In this document: positions 14,073 through 21,538 of the stretch, piece by piece
How positions within the stretch are numbered: position 1 is the first letter of the stretch
How the letters are laid out: every line of letters begins with the position of its first letter
Source: an uncultured Christensenella sp.
Lineage (GTDB): Bacteria > Bacillota > Clostridia > Christensenellales > Borkfalkiaceae
Assembly: GCA_910577555.1 (NCBI GenBank)
Contig: CAJTLF010000022.1
Coordinates: forward strand, 1-24,474
Direction of reading: 5' to 3'
Length of the DNA stretch: 24,474 bases
Program-made: the position numbers and the translations under genes
Notes under the pieces: generated by a model
Told to the model about the DNA's origin: nothing
Databases searched by the model: none
The model's input: only the letters and a program-made list of their open reading frames with translations

Positions 14073-14900
14073 CTATAAGTTTTGCCGTTTTCCGTAAAAT
14101 AAATACTGCTGTATATACCCCGAATCTTCGCCGAACAATCGGGTGAAATACTCGTTTATCTTGTCGCGGTCGCAAAGCTCACCCTTGAAATCTTCGCGGT
14201 ATATCTTCTCAATCCAGGTATCCACGGGGAAGCTGTCCCGCTTACCGAACCCGAACAACGCCACGCAGTCGGCAACCTTCGCGCCAACGCCCTTGTAGGT
14301 TAAAAGCTTTTTCTTCAATTCCTGCGCGGGCAGGTCGTAAAGGTGTGAAAGACCTTCGCTTAAAACTCTTGCCGAAGTTTCAGCAAGGTAAGCGTCGCGG
14401 TAACCGCACCCCGCCGCCTTAAAAAATTCCACGCCCGCCGCGGCAAGCTTCTCGGTAGTGGGAAAGGTGTAATATTCCCGTCCCATAAACTCCCGTTTTT
14501 CGCCCAGACCCCCGCATATGCGCGAAATAATCAACTTTATCCGCGGTATATTGTTGTTCTGCGAAATGATAAAGGAGTAAAGCATCTCTTCGCGGTTTTG
14601 GTTTAAAAGGCGCAGCCCCTTAAAAATCTCCGCACTGCGCGTTAAAAGGGGTATATTATGGGCTTTAGCTCTTTTCACAATCTCCGAATAATCGCGCGCA
14701 AGGTCGAAATAATCGTAAAAATAATCCCCGTCGCCGTCCGCGCATTCCACGACGGTTTTGTTTCCGTCTGTATGTATATAGCACGCCTTATCTGCCGAAA
14801 GTACGGTATATCCCGCCCCGTAACGGTTAAAACGGAAAACCTGCCCGCACTCTAAAACGTGTTCGGGGTTAAAATATTGCGCATCGTAATCGAACTTCAT
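14073..14900 (-). CDS. ogg: 8-oxoguanine DNA glycosylase/AP lyase, OGG1 type
   Basis: This enzyme removes 8-oxoguanine opposite cytosine and nicks the backbone. The 275-residue protein has the OGG N-terminal domain (E-C-G-Q-V-F-R-F, 17-24), S-Q-N-N-N-I-P-R-I (113-121) and the HhH-GPD core: G-V-G-A-K-V-A-D-C with catalytic Lys208, then F-P-V-D-T-W with Asp227. Both catalytic residues are at the expected 19-residue spacing. AAGGAG stands upstream of the ATG. It follows the terminator of the PadR operon, so it must have its own promoter or depend on read-through. The pairing with a phospholipase-like gene has no obvious functional link. Confidence 0.93.
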   Translation of the reverse strand: MKFDYDAQYFNPEHVLECGQVFRFNRYGAGYTVLSADKACYIHTDGNKTVVECADGDGDYFYDYFDLARDYSEIVKRAKAHNIPLLTRSAEIFKGLRLLNQNREEMLYSFIISQNNNIPRIKLIISRICGGLGEKREFMGREYYTFPTTEKLAAAGVEFFKAAGCGYRDAYLAETSARVLSEGLSHLYDLPAQELKKKLLTYKGVGAKVADCVALFGFGKRDSFPVDTWIEKIYREDFKGELCDRDKINEYFTRLFGEDSGYIQQYLFYGKRQNL

Positions 14901-14920
14901 AACCTTCTCCTTAGGTAAAA

Positions 14921-14949
14921 AAATACAGCCGTCCGGTACGGCTGTATTT
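14921..14949 (-). terminator. Terminator of the padR-HAAS-DUF4097 operon
   Basis: AAATACAGCCGT and ACGGCTGTATTT form a perfect 12-bp stem around CCGGT. On the minus strand it is followed by a run of T (the A run at 14917-14923). It sits between the DUF4097 stop and the glycosylase start. Confidence 0.88.
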
Positions 14950-14970
14950 TATCATTTTATAAAAGCTTTG

Positions 14971-15756
14971 TCAATCGCCGAAGCTTGCGTTCAGCGACCC
15001 CGCGTTCAGTTTACAGGTAAGCTTTTTATCGGTAGTTCCCGTCTGCCCGTCGAGATTGCAGGTCCCCGCGTTCTTGTCAACGGAAATATTATATTCCGCT
15101 TTCGCCCCCGCAATTTTAAGGTCGGCGCTGCCCGCGTTCAGCTTAAAGTATATATCCCCGCAGACAATCTTTTCAAAGTTCGCGTATCCCGCGTTAAGGT
15201 CGGTTTTAACCGTTCCGCATTCCACGCTCTTCACGTTCACCGTTCCCGCGTTCAGCTTGCACTCGAACGAGTCGCACGCCGTTTCGCCGAAATATGCCGC
15301 GCCCGCGTTCATATACAGCTTCACCGTTCCGTAACTGCCGTCGGCAATCTTAAGCTCTCCCGCGTTCATAACCGCGTCGATATCTGTTTTTAACCCGTTC
15401 GGCACGAAAATAGTGGCGGAAGGGGGATTGAAGTTGAACCAGAACGCCACGTCGTACCAGTGCCTTTTCCCCGAAGTTATCGAAACAATTCCGTCGTTTT
15501 CGGAAAAAACGGTCTGTATCTTTTCCGAGTAGGGGTATTCGATAAGAATTTTCTCCCCGTCGTAAAACTGCAAATTCACTTCGCCCAAGGAGTAGTCCAG
15601 CTTAACGGTGTCGTTTACCTGCTCGCACTCGTAACTTCTCGTTTCCCACTGCGGGTTTAAATTCCAGCCGTTAAGCCCCAAAAGCGCCAAAAATCCTATA
15701 AGCCCTATCGCCGCTATCACCGCGCCCGCTATCATAACCTTCACGTATCCTTTCAT
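14971..15756 (-). CDS. DUF4097 beta-repeat membrane-anchored protein
   Basis: The 261-residue protein has an N-terminal membrane anchor (about 7-28) and an outside beta-solenoid of the DUF4097 type. Seven N-A-G tripeptides stand at 131, 150, 169, 188, 207, 229 and 251: the first five are exactly 19 residues apart, the last two 22. Each repeat is a pair of short beta strands with the N-A-G at a turn. DUF4097 proteins are commonly encoded with HAAS/DUF1700 and PadR genes, as here, and are thought to act at the cell envelope; no biochemical role is certain. Its start overlaps the upstream stop by 4 bases. Confidence 0.88.
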   Translation of the reverse strand: MKGYVKVMIAGAVIAAIGLIGFLALLGLNGWNLNPQWETRSYECEQVNDTVKLDYSLGEVNLQFYDGEKILIEYPYSEKIQTVFSENDGIVSITSGKRHWYDVAFWFNFNPPSATIFVPNGLKTDIDAVMNAGELKIADGSYGTVKLYMNAGAAYFGETACDSFECKLNAGTVNVKSVECGTVKTDLNAGYANFEKIVCGDIYFKLNAGSADLKIAGAKAEYNISVDKNAGTCNLDGQTGTTDKKLTCKLNAGSLNASFGD

Positions 15757-16460
15757 AACGTTGCTCTCCTTTTATAAAATAAGCTTCTGAGCCAAACGAA
15801 TAATTTGCGGAACAGCGTCCATACAAGCTGCACTAACTTTATGCAAGCGGGGAAAAGTATCAGCGCAATTCCGAAAATAATCAGCCCCGTAAACGCCGTC
15901 AACGCCCCCGCCATAGGGTCTGCGAAAATCGCGCCTACGCCCGCGCCTATGGTCGCAATTCCCGAAACGAGCAACGTAAACGGAGCTACGCACAGAAAAA
16001 CCGTCGCAATAGCCAACCCCATAATAACGAAGAAAATGGGAAGGGCAAAAATGACGCACAGCAGAACGAACACCCAGCCGTAGTCGCTTTGCGGCGCGGG
16101 CTTTGGCGCGTAATCGGTATTACGGTAATCGTTCCGCCCGTAATTTTCCCGCCGCTCGTCCCGTCGGTCGGGTCCGCCGCCGCCAAGCCCGTAATTTTCC
16201 CGCCGCTCGTCGCGCCGTGCGCGCAAGTTTTCGTTATTGCCGTAATCGCCCGTCTTTTCGCTCTCCGCACCGTCCGATAAAATTCTTCTCGCCGCATCGT
16301 AGGGCGCGCCGAAGTCGTCTATAATCTCCCGTTCGGAAAATCCCGCGTCCCGCCTGTCTGCATACGCTTCGGCGTAGTAATCGAGAACCCGCCGCCTTTC
16401 GGCTTCCGAAACGCTTAAAAGATTGTTATACAGCTCGTCGCGCCATTCGTTATATTTCAT
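15753..16460 (-). CDS. DUF1700/HAAS domain membrane protein
   Basis: Residues 1-60 form the HAAS/DUF1700 signature (E-W-R-D-E-L-Y-N-N-L...E-A-E-R-R-R-V-L-D-Y-Y-A-E...G-x-S-E-R-E-I-I-D-D-F-G-x-P), a cytosolic helical domain. Then comes a charged linker with a 17-residue repeat (R-R-D-E-R-R-E-N-Y-G at 82-91 and 99-108) and about three membrane helices (128-205) with a basic tail. HAAS proteins are typical partners of PadR regulators and DUF4097 proteins. The gene lies 30 bases after padR and overlaps the DUF4097 gene by ATGA. Confidence 0.85.
   Translation of the reverse strand: MKYNEWRDELYNNLLSVSEAERRRVLDYYAEAYADRRDAGFSEREIIDDFGAPYDAARRILSDGAESEKTGDYGNNENLRARRDERRENYGLGGGGPDRRDERRENYGRNDYRNTDYAPKPAPQSDYGWVFVLLCVIFALPIFFVIMGLAIATVFLCVAPFTLLVSGIATIGAGVGAIFADPMAGALTAFTGLIIFGIALILFPACIKLVQLVWTLFRKLFVWLRSLFYKRRATL
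16137..16211. repeat. 51-bp-period direct repeat inside the HAAS gene
   Basis: A 24-base segment at 16137-16160 (CCCGTAATTTTCCCGCC then GCTCGTC) recurs unchanged at 16188-16211. The 51-base period is 17 codons and yields the repeated R-R-D-E-R-R-E-N-Y-G linker. Exact DNA identity suggests a recent in-frame duplication. Confidence 0.85.
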
Positions 16461-16490
16461 AATGGTTTATCTCCTTGAAGGGCAGCCCCG

Positions 16491-16802
16491 TTAAAGTCTG
16501 CCGCCGAAAATCTTTTTATAAATTACGTTAATTTCCTGCAAATCGCTTCTGCCCGCGAAAAGCTTTTCAAGTCCGGACTTCGTAATTTTATAATACCGTC
16601 GCAACCGCCCGCTGAATTCCGCGGTGCGCGTAGTCACGAACCCGCCCGTCTCCAGCCTTTTCAAAATGGGGTAAAGGGTGCTCTCGGAAATTTCTATAAC
16701 GCCTTCAAGGTCGCTTATAATCTTATACCCGTAGCTTTCACCCTTGCTTATGGCGTGCAACACGCACACGTCCAATATTCCTTTTTTCAACTGTATATCC
16801 AC
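16491..16802 (-). CDS. PadR-family transcriptional regulator
   Basis: The 104-residue protein is a short PadR winged-helix regulator: K-K-G-I-L-D-V-C-V-L-H-A-I, S-Y-G-Y-K-I-I-S-D-L, I-S-E-S-T-L-Y-P-I-L-K-R-L-E-T-G-G-F-V and G-R-L-R-R-Y-Y-K-I-T. I start it at GTG 16802 because an in-frame ATG at 16877 would put 25 codons across the promoter -35 and -10. It leads the operon with HAAS and DUF4097 genes and most likely represses it through the palindrome over its own -10. Confidence 0.9.
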   Translation of the reverse strand: MDIQLKKGILDVCVLHAISKGESYGYKIISDLEGVIEISESTLYPILKRLETGGFVTTRTAEFSGRLRRYYKITKSGLEKLFAGRSDLQEINVIYKKIFGGRL

Positions 16803-16824
16803 GCTTAATACCCCGCTTTGTCTA

Positions 16825-16855
16825 ATACTATACATTACATAGTATGATTTGTCAA
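16825..16855 (-). promoter_or_regulatory. PadR operon promoter with palindromic operator
   Basis: On the minus strand, TTGACA (16855-16850), a 17-base spacer and TATAGT (16832-16827) form a near-consensus promoter; start near 16820. The arms ATACTAT (16825-16831) and ATAGTAT (16839-16845) form a perfect inverted repeat with a 7-base centre, covering the -10 and part of the spacer. Inner ACA/TGT pairing (16832-16834 with 16836-16838 region) is loose. Such an A/T-rich dyad over the -10 is typical of PadR autorepression sites. Confidence 0.8.
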
Positions 16856-16926
16856 CGGATTTTTTGCGTTTTTTCATAAAAATTTTCGCGGTTTCCCCGT
16901 CAAAGGCGGGGCAAGGCGTCCAATCG

Positions 16927-16953
16927 GTATTATTTTAATTTTTTTACAAATTA
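16927..16953 (+). promoter_or_regulatory. Possible sigma-G promoter of the gerA operon
   Basis: GTATT (16927-16931) and CAAATTA (16947-16953) are 15 bases apart and each misses the sigma-G consensus (gHATR, CATnnTA) at one position. The start would fall on or next to the ATG at 16961. TATAAT at 16952-16957 is too close to the ATG to serve a normal leader. gerA operons are forespore sigma-G genes in known species; the match here is suggestive only. Confidence 0.35.
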
Positions 16954-16960
16954 TAATTCT

Positions 16961-18400
16961 ATGATAACGATACGGCAGAGCATAAAGTCCGTAAAGGATA
17001 AATTGACAAGTCAGGATATACTCGTTTTCGAGTTCGAAAGCGACGGCGGCAAAAAGTTCGCCGCAATTTACGCGGACGGGTTAATCGATAAACAGCTTTT
17101 GGGCGAGCTGGTGGTAAAACCCCTGCGCGGCGTTTCCGCAAGCGCAAAATTCGAAGAAGTGAAGCTCGCTCTCGCGTCGCCCGAGCTTAAAACGGATAAC
17201 AAGACGGAGCAGGCGATAAAGGAAATTTTAAACGGCAACGCCGTAGTTTTCGTAGACGGGGAAAAGGACTTTTTCATCACGGGCGTAAAAAGCCCGCCCG
17301 CCCGCGCCGTTGCCGAGCCGCCCACTCAGGTCACCGTTCACGGTCCGCGCGAAGGCTTTATAGAAGATATCAAAATAAATCTCGGGCTTATAAGAAAGCG
17401 CATTAAAACGGAAAAGCTACAGGTTAAAACGGTATTCGTCGGCAAGCAGTCGGATACCGCCGTATCCATAGTATATATAGAAGGCACCTGCCCCAAGGGC
17501 TTGCCCGAAAAGATAGAAAAGGAAATTATGCAGACCAAAATAGATATAATTCCCGATTCTTCGTATATCTCCCAGCTCATAAACAAAAAGCCGCGCTCGC
17601 TCTTCAAGCGTTGCGGCACTTCCGAAAAGCCGGACGTATTCTGTGCAAAGGTGTGCGAAGGCAGGGTGGGAATAGTAGTCGACGGCTCGCCCATATGCCT
17701 TACCGTTCCGTATATGGTCGTCGAAGATTTTCAGACGGCGGAAGACTACTATATCACTTCTTACAGGTCGACGACACTCCGAATACTCCGCCTTACGGCG
17801 GTGCTTTTAGGTATTTTTCTGCCCGCGCTGTACATTTCGGCACAGCTTTTCAAAATACAGATTATTCCATTTCAGTTGCTTTTGAAAATTTCCAGCTCGG
17901 TTGCGGGGCTTGCCCTGTCGCCGTCGGTGGAAATGTTTTTAACGCTCTTCGTTCTCGAAGTTTTAAACGAAGCGTCCATACGAATGCCGAAATACGTGGG
18001 GCTTGCGCTGTCCGTAGTCGGCGCGCTCGTTTTAGGCGACACGGCGGTAAAGGCGGGCATAATCTCCACGCCCGCTATAATAATCATTGCCTTTTCGGCA
18101 ATCTGTCTGTATACCGTCCCCAACAACGTTGAAACGACTACTACGCTCAGATGGCTGTTTCTTATAATAGCGGGCAGCTTAGGTCCGTTCGGCGTGGTGC
18201 TTTTCACGGCGTATATAGTGTGTTATCTCGTTTCCGAGCAGTCGTACGGCGTTCCGCTCGTCGCCCCGTTCGCCCCGCTCGTAAAGAACGATTTGTACGA
18301 CGGTATGGTCAAAGCCAACCTGTATTCGCTTGAAAAGCGACCCAAAGCCTTTAAATTAAAAAATCAGGTGAGATTGAAAAAAGATGAAAATAAGCGTTAG
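16961..18400 (+). CDS. gerAA: Spore germinant receptor subunit A (GerAA family)
   Basis: GerA-type A subunits form the oligomeric ion channel of the germinant receptor in the inner spore membrane. The 479-residue protein has the soluble N-terminal domain (1-270) with the family signature G-P-R-E-G-F-I-E-D-I-K-I-N-L (128-141) and a four- to five-helix membrane domain (about 275-450) including E-V-L-N-E-A-S-I-R-M-P and the charged C-terminal tail. No ribosome binding site is visible before the ATG. It overlaps gerAB by 17 bases. It diverges from padR with 158 bases between the starts. Confidence 0.94.
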   Translation: MITIRQSIKSVKDKLTSQDILVFEFESDGGKKFAAIYADGLIDKQLLGELVVKPLRGVSASAKFEEVKLALASPELKTDNKTEQAIKEILNGNAVVFVDGEKDFFITGVKSPPARAVAEPPTQVTVHGPREGFIEDIKINLGLIRKRIKTEKLQVKTVFVGKQSDTAVSIVYIEGTCPKGLPEKIEKEIMQTKIDIIPDSSYISQLINKKPRSLFKRCGTSEKPDVFCAKVCEGRVGIVVDGSPICLTVPYMVVEDFQTAEDYYITSYRSTTLRILRLTAVLLGIFLPALYISAQLFKIQIIPFQLLLKISSSVAGLALSPSVEMFLTLFVLEVLNEASIRMPKYVGLALSVVGALVLGDTAVKAGIISTPAIIIIAFSAICLYTVPNNVETTTTLRWLFLIIAGSLGPFGVVLFTAYIVCYLVSEQSYGVPLVAPFAPLVKNDLYDGMVKANLYSLEKRPKAFKLKNQVRLKKDENKR

Positions 18401-19469
18401 ACAGATTTGTTTCATAATGATAGCGTATACCGCCGTGGGCAAGCTTCTCATTTACCCCACGCAGCTTGCAAATTTATGCGGCAGGGATATTCTGTTTCCC
18501 GCGCTTTTTGACCTTGCCGTGAGCGGAGTAATAATATGGTCGCTCGCCTTTCTGTGTTCTAAAACGGATAAAACCTTTTTCGGGCTGTTGCAGGCAACGA
18601 TAGGTAAAATAGGCGCGAGAATCGTATACGGCTTTTTCGCCGCGTACTTCATCGCGGCGGCGTTAATTCCAATTTTCGAGCAGAAGCTCTACGTGCATAC
18701 CATTTTTTACGACACCGTGCCGTCGTTAATGGTTTTTTTGCCCTTCTTTATGTTTTCACTGTACGCGGCAAGCAAAAGGTTTTTGAATATAGGCAGATGC
18801 GCGGATATCTGCCTGCCGGTGTTCGCGGTAACTATGGCGTCCGTATTTTTAATGTCCTTCAGCGAAGCTAAGTGGGACAACCTTCTGCCGATACTCACTA
18901 CCCCCGCGCAAAAGGTATTCTCTTCTGCGGCGAACACGGCGTTCCGCTTTACCGAGCCTTGCTGGCTGCTCATGTTTATGGGTCATTTCAGGTATAAAAA
19001 GGGGGACGCGGCAAAAATAACCCTTTCGTACGCTCTGGGCGCGGCGGTAGTGCTCTTGTTTCTCGCGGTATTCTATGCGGTTTACGGCGAAATATCGTCG
19101 TCGCGAACGTTCGCCGTCTCGAGAACTTCGATATACTTCCCCGCAATAGAAACGCTGGGCAGGATAGACCTTATTCTGCTCTACGCTCTGGAAATGGTCA
19201 TGCTCTTTGCCGTCGTGCTGGATATACAGATGGCGGTTCATTCGCTCGCGCTGTGCACGGGTTACGACGACCGCCGCGTGTGGTCGCTGGCGGTAAACGG
19301 CGTCTTAATCGTAATTTTAATCGTCTGCGACCACTATTTCCATTCCATATTGCAGTTTTTCTCGCAGTGGGCATGGATTTGGGTGTTGCTGTTTGCGGCG
19401 TTAGTGCCGCTCGCGCTGTGGATTTTGTACGCGGTGGTGAGAAGGAGAGAGTATGAACGAAAAATTTAA
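18384..19469 (+). CDS. gerAB: Spore germinant receptor subunit B (GerAB/APC superfamily)
   Basis: B subunits belong to the amino acid-polyamine-organocation superfamily and bind the germinant. The 361-residue protein has about ten membrane helices and starts I-S-V-R-Q-I-C-F-I-M-I, the usual GerAB opening. The segment F-R-F-T-E-P-C-W-L-L-M-F (about 187-198) fits the ligand-proximal helix 6 region of the family. It overlaps gerAA by 17 bases and gerAC by another 17. The germinant cannot be predicted from sequence by eye. Confidence 0.92.
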   Translation: MKISVRQICFIMIAYTAVGKLLIYPTQLANLCGRDILFPALFDLAVSGVIIWSLAFLCSKTDKTFFGLLQATIGKIGARIVYGFFAAYFIAAALIPIFEQKLYVHTIFYDTVPSLMVFLPFFMFSLYAASKRFLNIGRCADICLPVFAVTMASVFLMSFSEAKWDNLLPILTTPAQKVFSSAANTAFRFTEPCWLLMFMGHFRYKKGDAAKITLSYALGAAVVLLFLAVFYAVYGEISSSRTFAVSRTSIYFPAIETLGRIDLILLYALEMVMLFAVVLDIQMAVHSLALCTGYDDRRVWSLAVNGVLIVILIVCDHYFHSILQFFSQWAWIWVLLFAALVPLALWILYAVVRRREYERKI

Positions 19470-20757
19470 ACGCCGCATAAAGGACTTCTTTTCGGTAAGC
19501 AAGCTTTCCGTTTTAATATATTGGCTAATAATAATCGCCCTTTTGGGTCTGTTCTTTACAAACGATTTCGGTCTGGTGGACATTCATAAGACGGCTATAA
19601 TAACCGCTGTGGGTATAGACGCGGAAGAAGGCGAAGTTATCGTAACGTGCGAAGTGGTCGTTCCCCAGCCGTCGCAAAGCGGCGACAATATCAAATATAC
19701 GCACATTCAGGGCAGCGGACTTACCATTGCGGACGCGCTCAACGAAGTGAACTCCAAGACAGGCTTTTACCCCAAATTGCAGTTTTGCAAGCTTATTTTA
19801 GTTGGCGAAGACTGTCAGAATCAGGAGCTTTTCCGTATGCTCGGCTGTTTTTACCGTAAAAATTACTCCGAGCTTACCGCGCTCGTGGCAATGTGCAAGG
19901 GCAAGGCGTCCGATATGCTCGCCATGAGCTCGCCCGTGTCCGATATGACGAGCGAAGCCATAACCAAATCGCTTTCGGAAGAGATTGAAAAATCCGCAAA
20001 CGCCGCAAGCGTCAGCTTAAAGGACATCGCCATGAGAGAGTTTTCCAAAAGCGGCGCGTGCTATATGCCGTTCGTGGAAGCCAACGTTCCCGGCACCAGC
20101 GAGAACGGCGGCAACGGCGACAACGTGGGCGGTGAAGAAGGCGGAAGCGGCGGCGGACAGGGCGGCAGTCAGGGCGGTTCGGGCTCGCAGGGCGGCGAAG
20201 GCGGAGAAGGTCAGACGGGCGCGAGCGGGCAGAGCAATCAGGGCGGCAAGCAAATGGAGTTTACCGCCCGTAAAACGGCTATATTCGCGGGCGGAAAGTT
20301 CAAGGGGCTGTTATCCCCGCAACAGACCTTCGCGCTGTCTATGATAGAAGACGAAATCCGTCTTGCCGTGCTTCCGTGCGATGCGGACGGCATTCACTAT
20401 ACTATGGGTATGAAGAATATCGACTGCGGAATAAAACTCAACGTCGAAAACGGCACGCCCAAAGCTACGCTCAGCTTCAAGGCAAAGGCGCAGATTCAGG
20501 GCGCGAAGGTGCCCGTCGACCCGCGCACGACGGCAAACGACGATATAATTCCCGAAAATATTTTAAAGGGCGCGGAAAACGAGATGGAAAAAAGATTTTC
20601 CGAGCTTATAGAAGTTATCCGCACTACGGACTGCGACCTTTTGGGGTTAAGGGAAAAGCTCTTTAAACACAATACGAAGTATTTCGAGACGTTTAAGGAC
20701 GATATTTTAACCCGAATGGAAGTGGAGTATAAAATTGATGTGCAGAGCGTGAACTGA
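19453..20757 (+). CDS. gerAC: Spore germinant receptor subunit C (GerAC family), non-lipoprotein form
   Basis: C subunits are normally lipoproteins on the outer face of the inner spore membrane. This 434-residue protein fits the family: G-L-V-D-I-H-K-T-A-I-I-T-A-V-G-I-D (40-56), F-Y-P-K-L-Q-F-C-K-L-I-L-V-G-E (105-119), and the C-terminal domain (270-434). It departs in two ways. First, the N-terminal hydrophobic segment (18-35) is followed by F-F-T-N-D-F-G without a lipobox cysteine, so it looks like a plain membrane anchor. Second, residues about 214-266 form a Gly/Ser/Gln/Glu-rich low-complexity linker between the domains. ATG 19453 has AGGAGAG upstream. No fourth (D) subunit gene follows. 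Confidence 0.9.
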   Translation: MNEKFKRRIKDFFSVSKLSVLIYWLIIIALLGLFFTNDFGLVDIHKTAIITAVGIDAEEGEVIVTCEVVVPQPSQSGDNIKYTHIQGSGLTIADALNEVNSKTGFYPKLQFCKLILVGEDCQNQELFRMLGCFYRKNYSELTALVAMCKGKASDMLAMSSPVSDMTSEAITKSLSEEIEKSANAASVSLKDIAMREFSKSGACYMPFVEANVPGTSENGGNGDNVGGEEGGSGGGQGGSQGGSGSQGGEGGEGQTGASGQSNQGGKQMEFTARKTAIFAGGKFKGLLSPQQTFALSMIEDEIRLAVLPCDADGIHYTMGMKNIDCGIKLNVENGTPKATLSFKAKAQIQGAKVPVDPRTTANDDIIPENILKGAENEMEKRFSELIEVIRTTDCDLLGLREKLFKHNTKYFETFKDDILTRMEVEYKIDVQSVN

Positions 20758-20763
20758 TAAAAA

Positions 20764-20793
20764 CCGCGCGGCAGCAATTTTGCTGCCGCGCGG
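20764..20793. terminator. Hairpin between convergent gerAC and the 179-aa membrane gene
   Basis: CCGCGCGGCAGCAA and TTGCTGCCGCGCGG form a perfect 14-bp stem around TT, right after the gerAC stop. A/T flanks (AAAA left, GGTTT right) are short. Placed between two converging genes it probably serves both directions. Confidence 0.8.
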
Positions 20794-20811
20794 CGGTTTA
20801 CGGTTTCGTCG

Positions 20812-21351
20812 CTATATATTCGCGTGCGCAAGCGCTTCTATAATCAGCCTTGCAAGCAGTTTTATATCGCTCTCGGTTATATCTTCCAGCGAATTTTCCG
20901 CAAGGATTTCCGCGGTGCGCGTCGCCCCGTCGCCCGTCACGTCGCGTTCAATCGCCGCGGCAATTGACTTTGCAACGCTCTCCGTCCTTTCGTCGGGAAC
21001 GTATCCCGCAATCAGCGCGGAAATAATCCCTTCGGATGGGGAAACGGACTTTTTGTCGCGTATAAACTGCTCGTAAGTCACGTAAGTAAGGGTGGCGGTC
21101 GTGCCTACCGCAAAGCCGTGCTCGATAACGCTCACGTACTCGTTCAAAACGAAGTAAAAGTCCATATGCACCAAAGCGGCGTAAGCGGCGTAATATATTA
21201 TGCCGAATATGAACGGAAGAAAGGTTAAAAGCTTTCTCTTTACCCGTTTAAGAAAAGTAACCTTGCATATCTGTACGGTAATTGCCGTAAGCGCGGCAAG
21301 CAGCATTACGTCGAAGCCGTAAAAGGTGAAAACGTCCAATATTTTAATCAT
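20812..21351 (-). CDS. Unrecognised membrane protein, three N-terminal TM segments
   Basis: I do not recognise this 179-residue protein. Three hydrophobic segments (about 12-30, 41-61, 74-95) with a basic K-R-V-K-R-K loop between the first two are followed by a soluble Ala/Ile/Glu-rich C-terminal region (100-179) likely to be helical. The membrane part has a holin-like or small-scaffold look, but no motif decides it. GGGAGA stands about 12 bases before the ATG. On its strand, GGTGAAAATA further upstream fits the sigma-F -10 pattern (GGnRAnAwTw), without a clear -35. It lies between gerA and trmB, convergent to the former and divergent from the latter. Confidence 0.75.
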   Translation of the reverse strand: MIKILDVFTFYGFDVMLLAALTAITVQICKVTFLKRVKRKLLTFLPFIFGIIYYAAYAALVHMDFYFVLNEYVSVIEHGFAVGTTATLTYVTYEQFIRDKKSVSPSEGIISALIAGYVPDERTESVAKSIAAAIERDVTGDGATRTAEILAENSLEDITESDIKLLARLIIEALAHANI

Positions 21352-21508
21352 AATAAAATAAATCTCCCTGAGCCGACGCGCCCGACGCCCGCAATCGGAA
21401 ATTTTTATATTTTCACCCGACGCTTATAAATAACCCTTGCGCCGTGGGTTAAACTTTATTTTAAAAAATATAAATAAATTTTTCCGTACCCCTTTCACAC
21501 GGTTTGAT

Positions 21509-21532
21509 TTAAAGTGCGCCGTGTGTTAAAAT
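21509..21532 (+). promoter_or_regulatory. Sigma-A promoter of trmB, placed for a leaderless mRNA
   Basis: TTGATT, a 17-base spacer and TAAAAT end six bases before the ATG at 21539 (TAAAAT, ACGGCT, ATG). This is the same six-base gap as at ispE, so transcription would start on the start codon. No ribosome binding site is present in the upstream bases. Confidence 0.65.
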
Positions 21533-21538
21533 ACGGCT

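Noticed and set aside
17611..18132. 173-codon plus-strand open frame inside gerAA
   Set aside because: It is out of frame within a clear GerAA coding sequence with continuous family motifs.
20100..20250. Frameshift or assembly error in gerAC
   Set aside because: The Gly-rich stretch keeps frame and is flanked by intact GerAC domains on both sides, so it is a genuine low-complexity linker.
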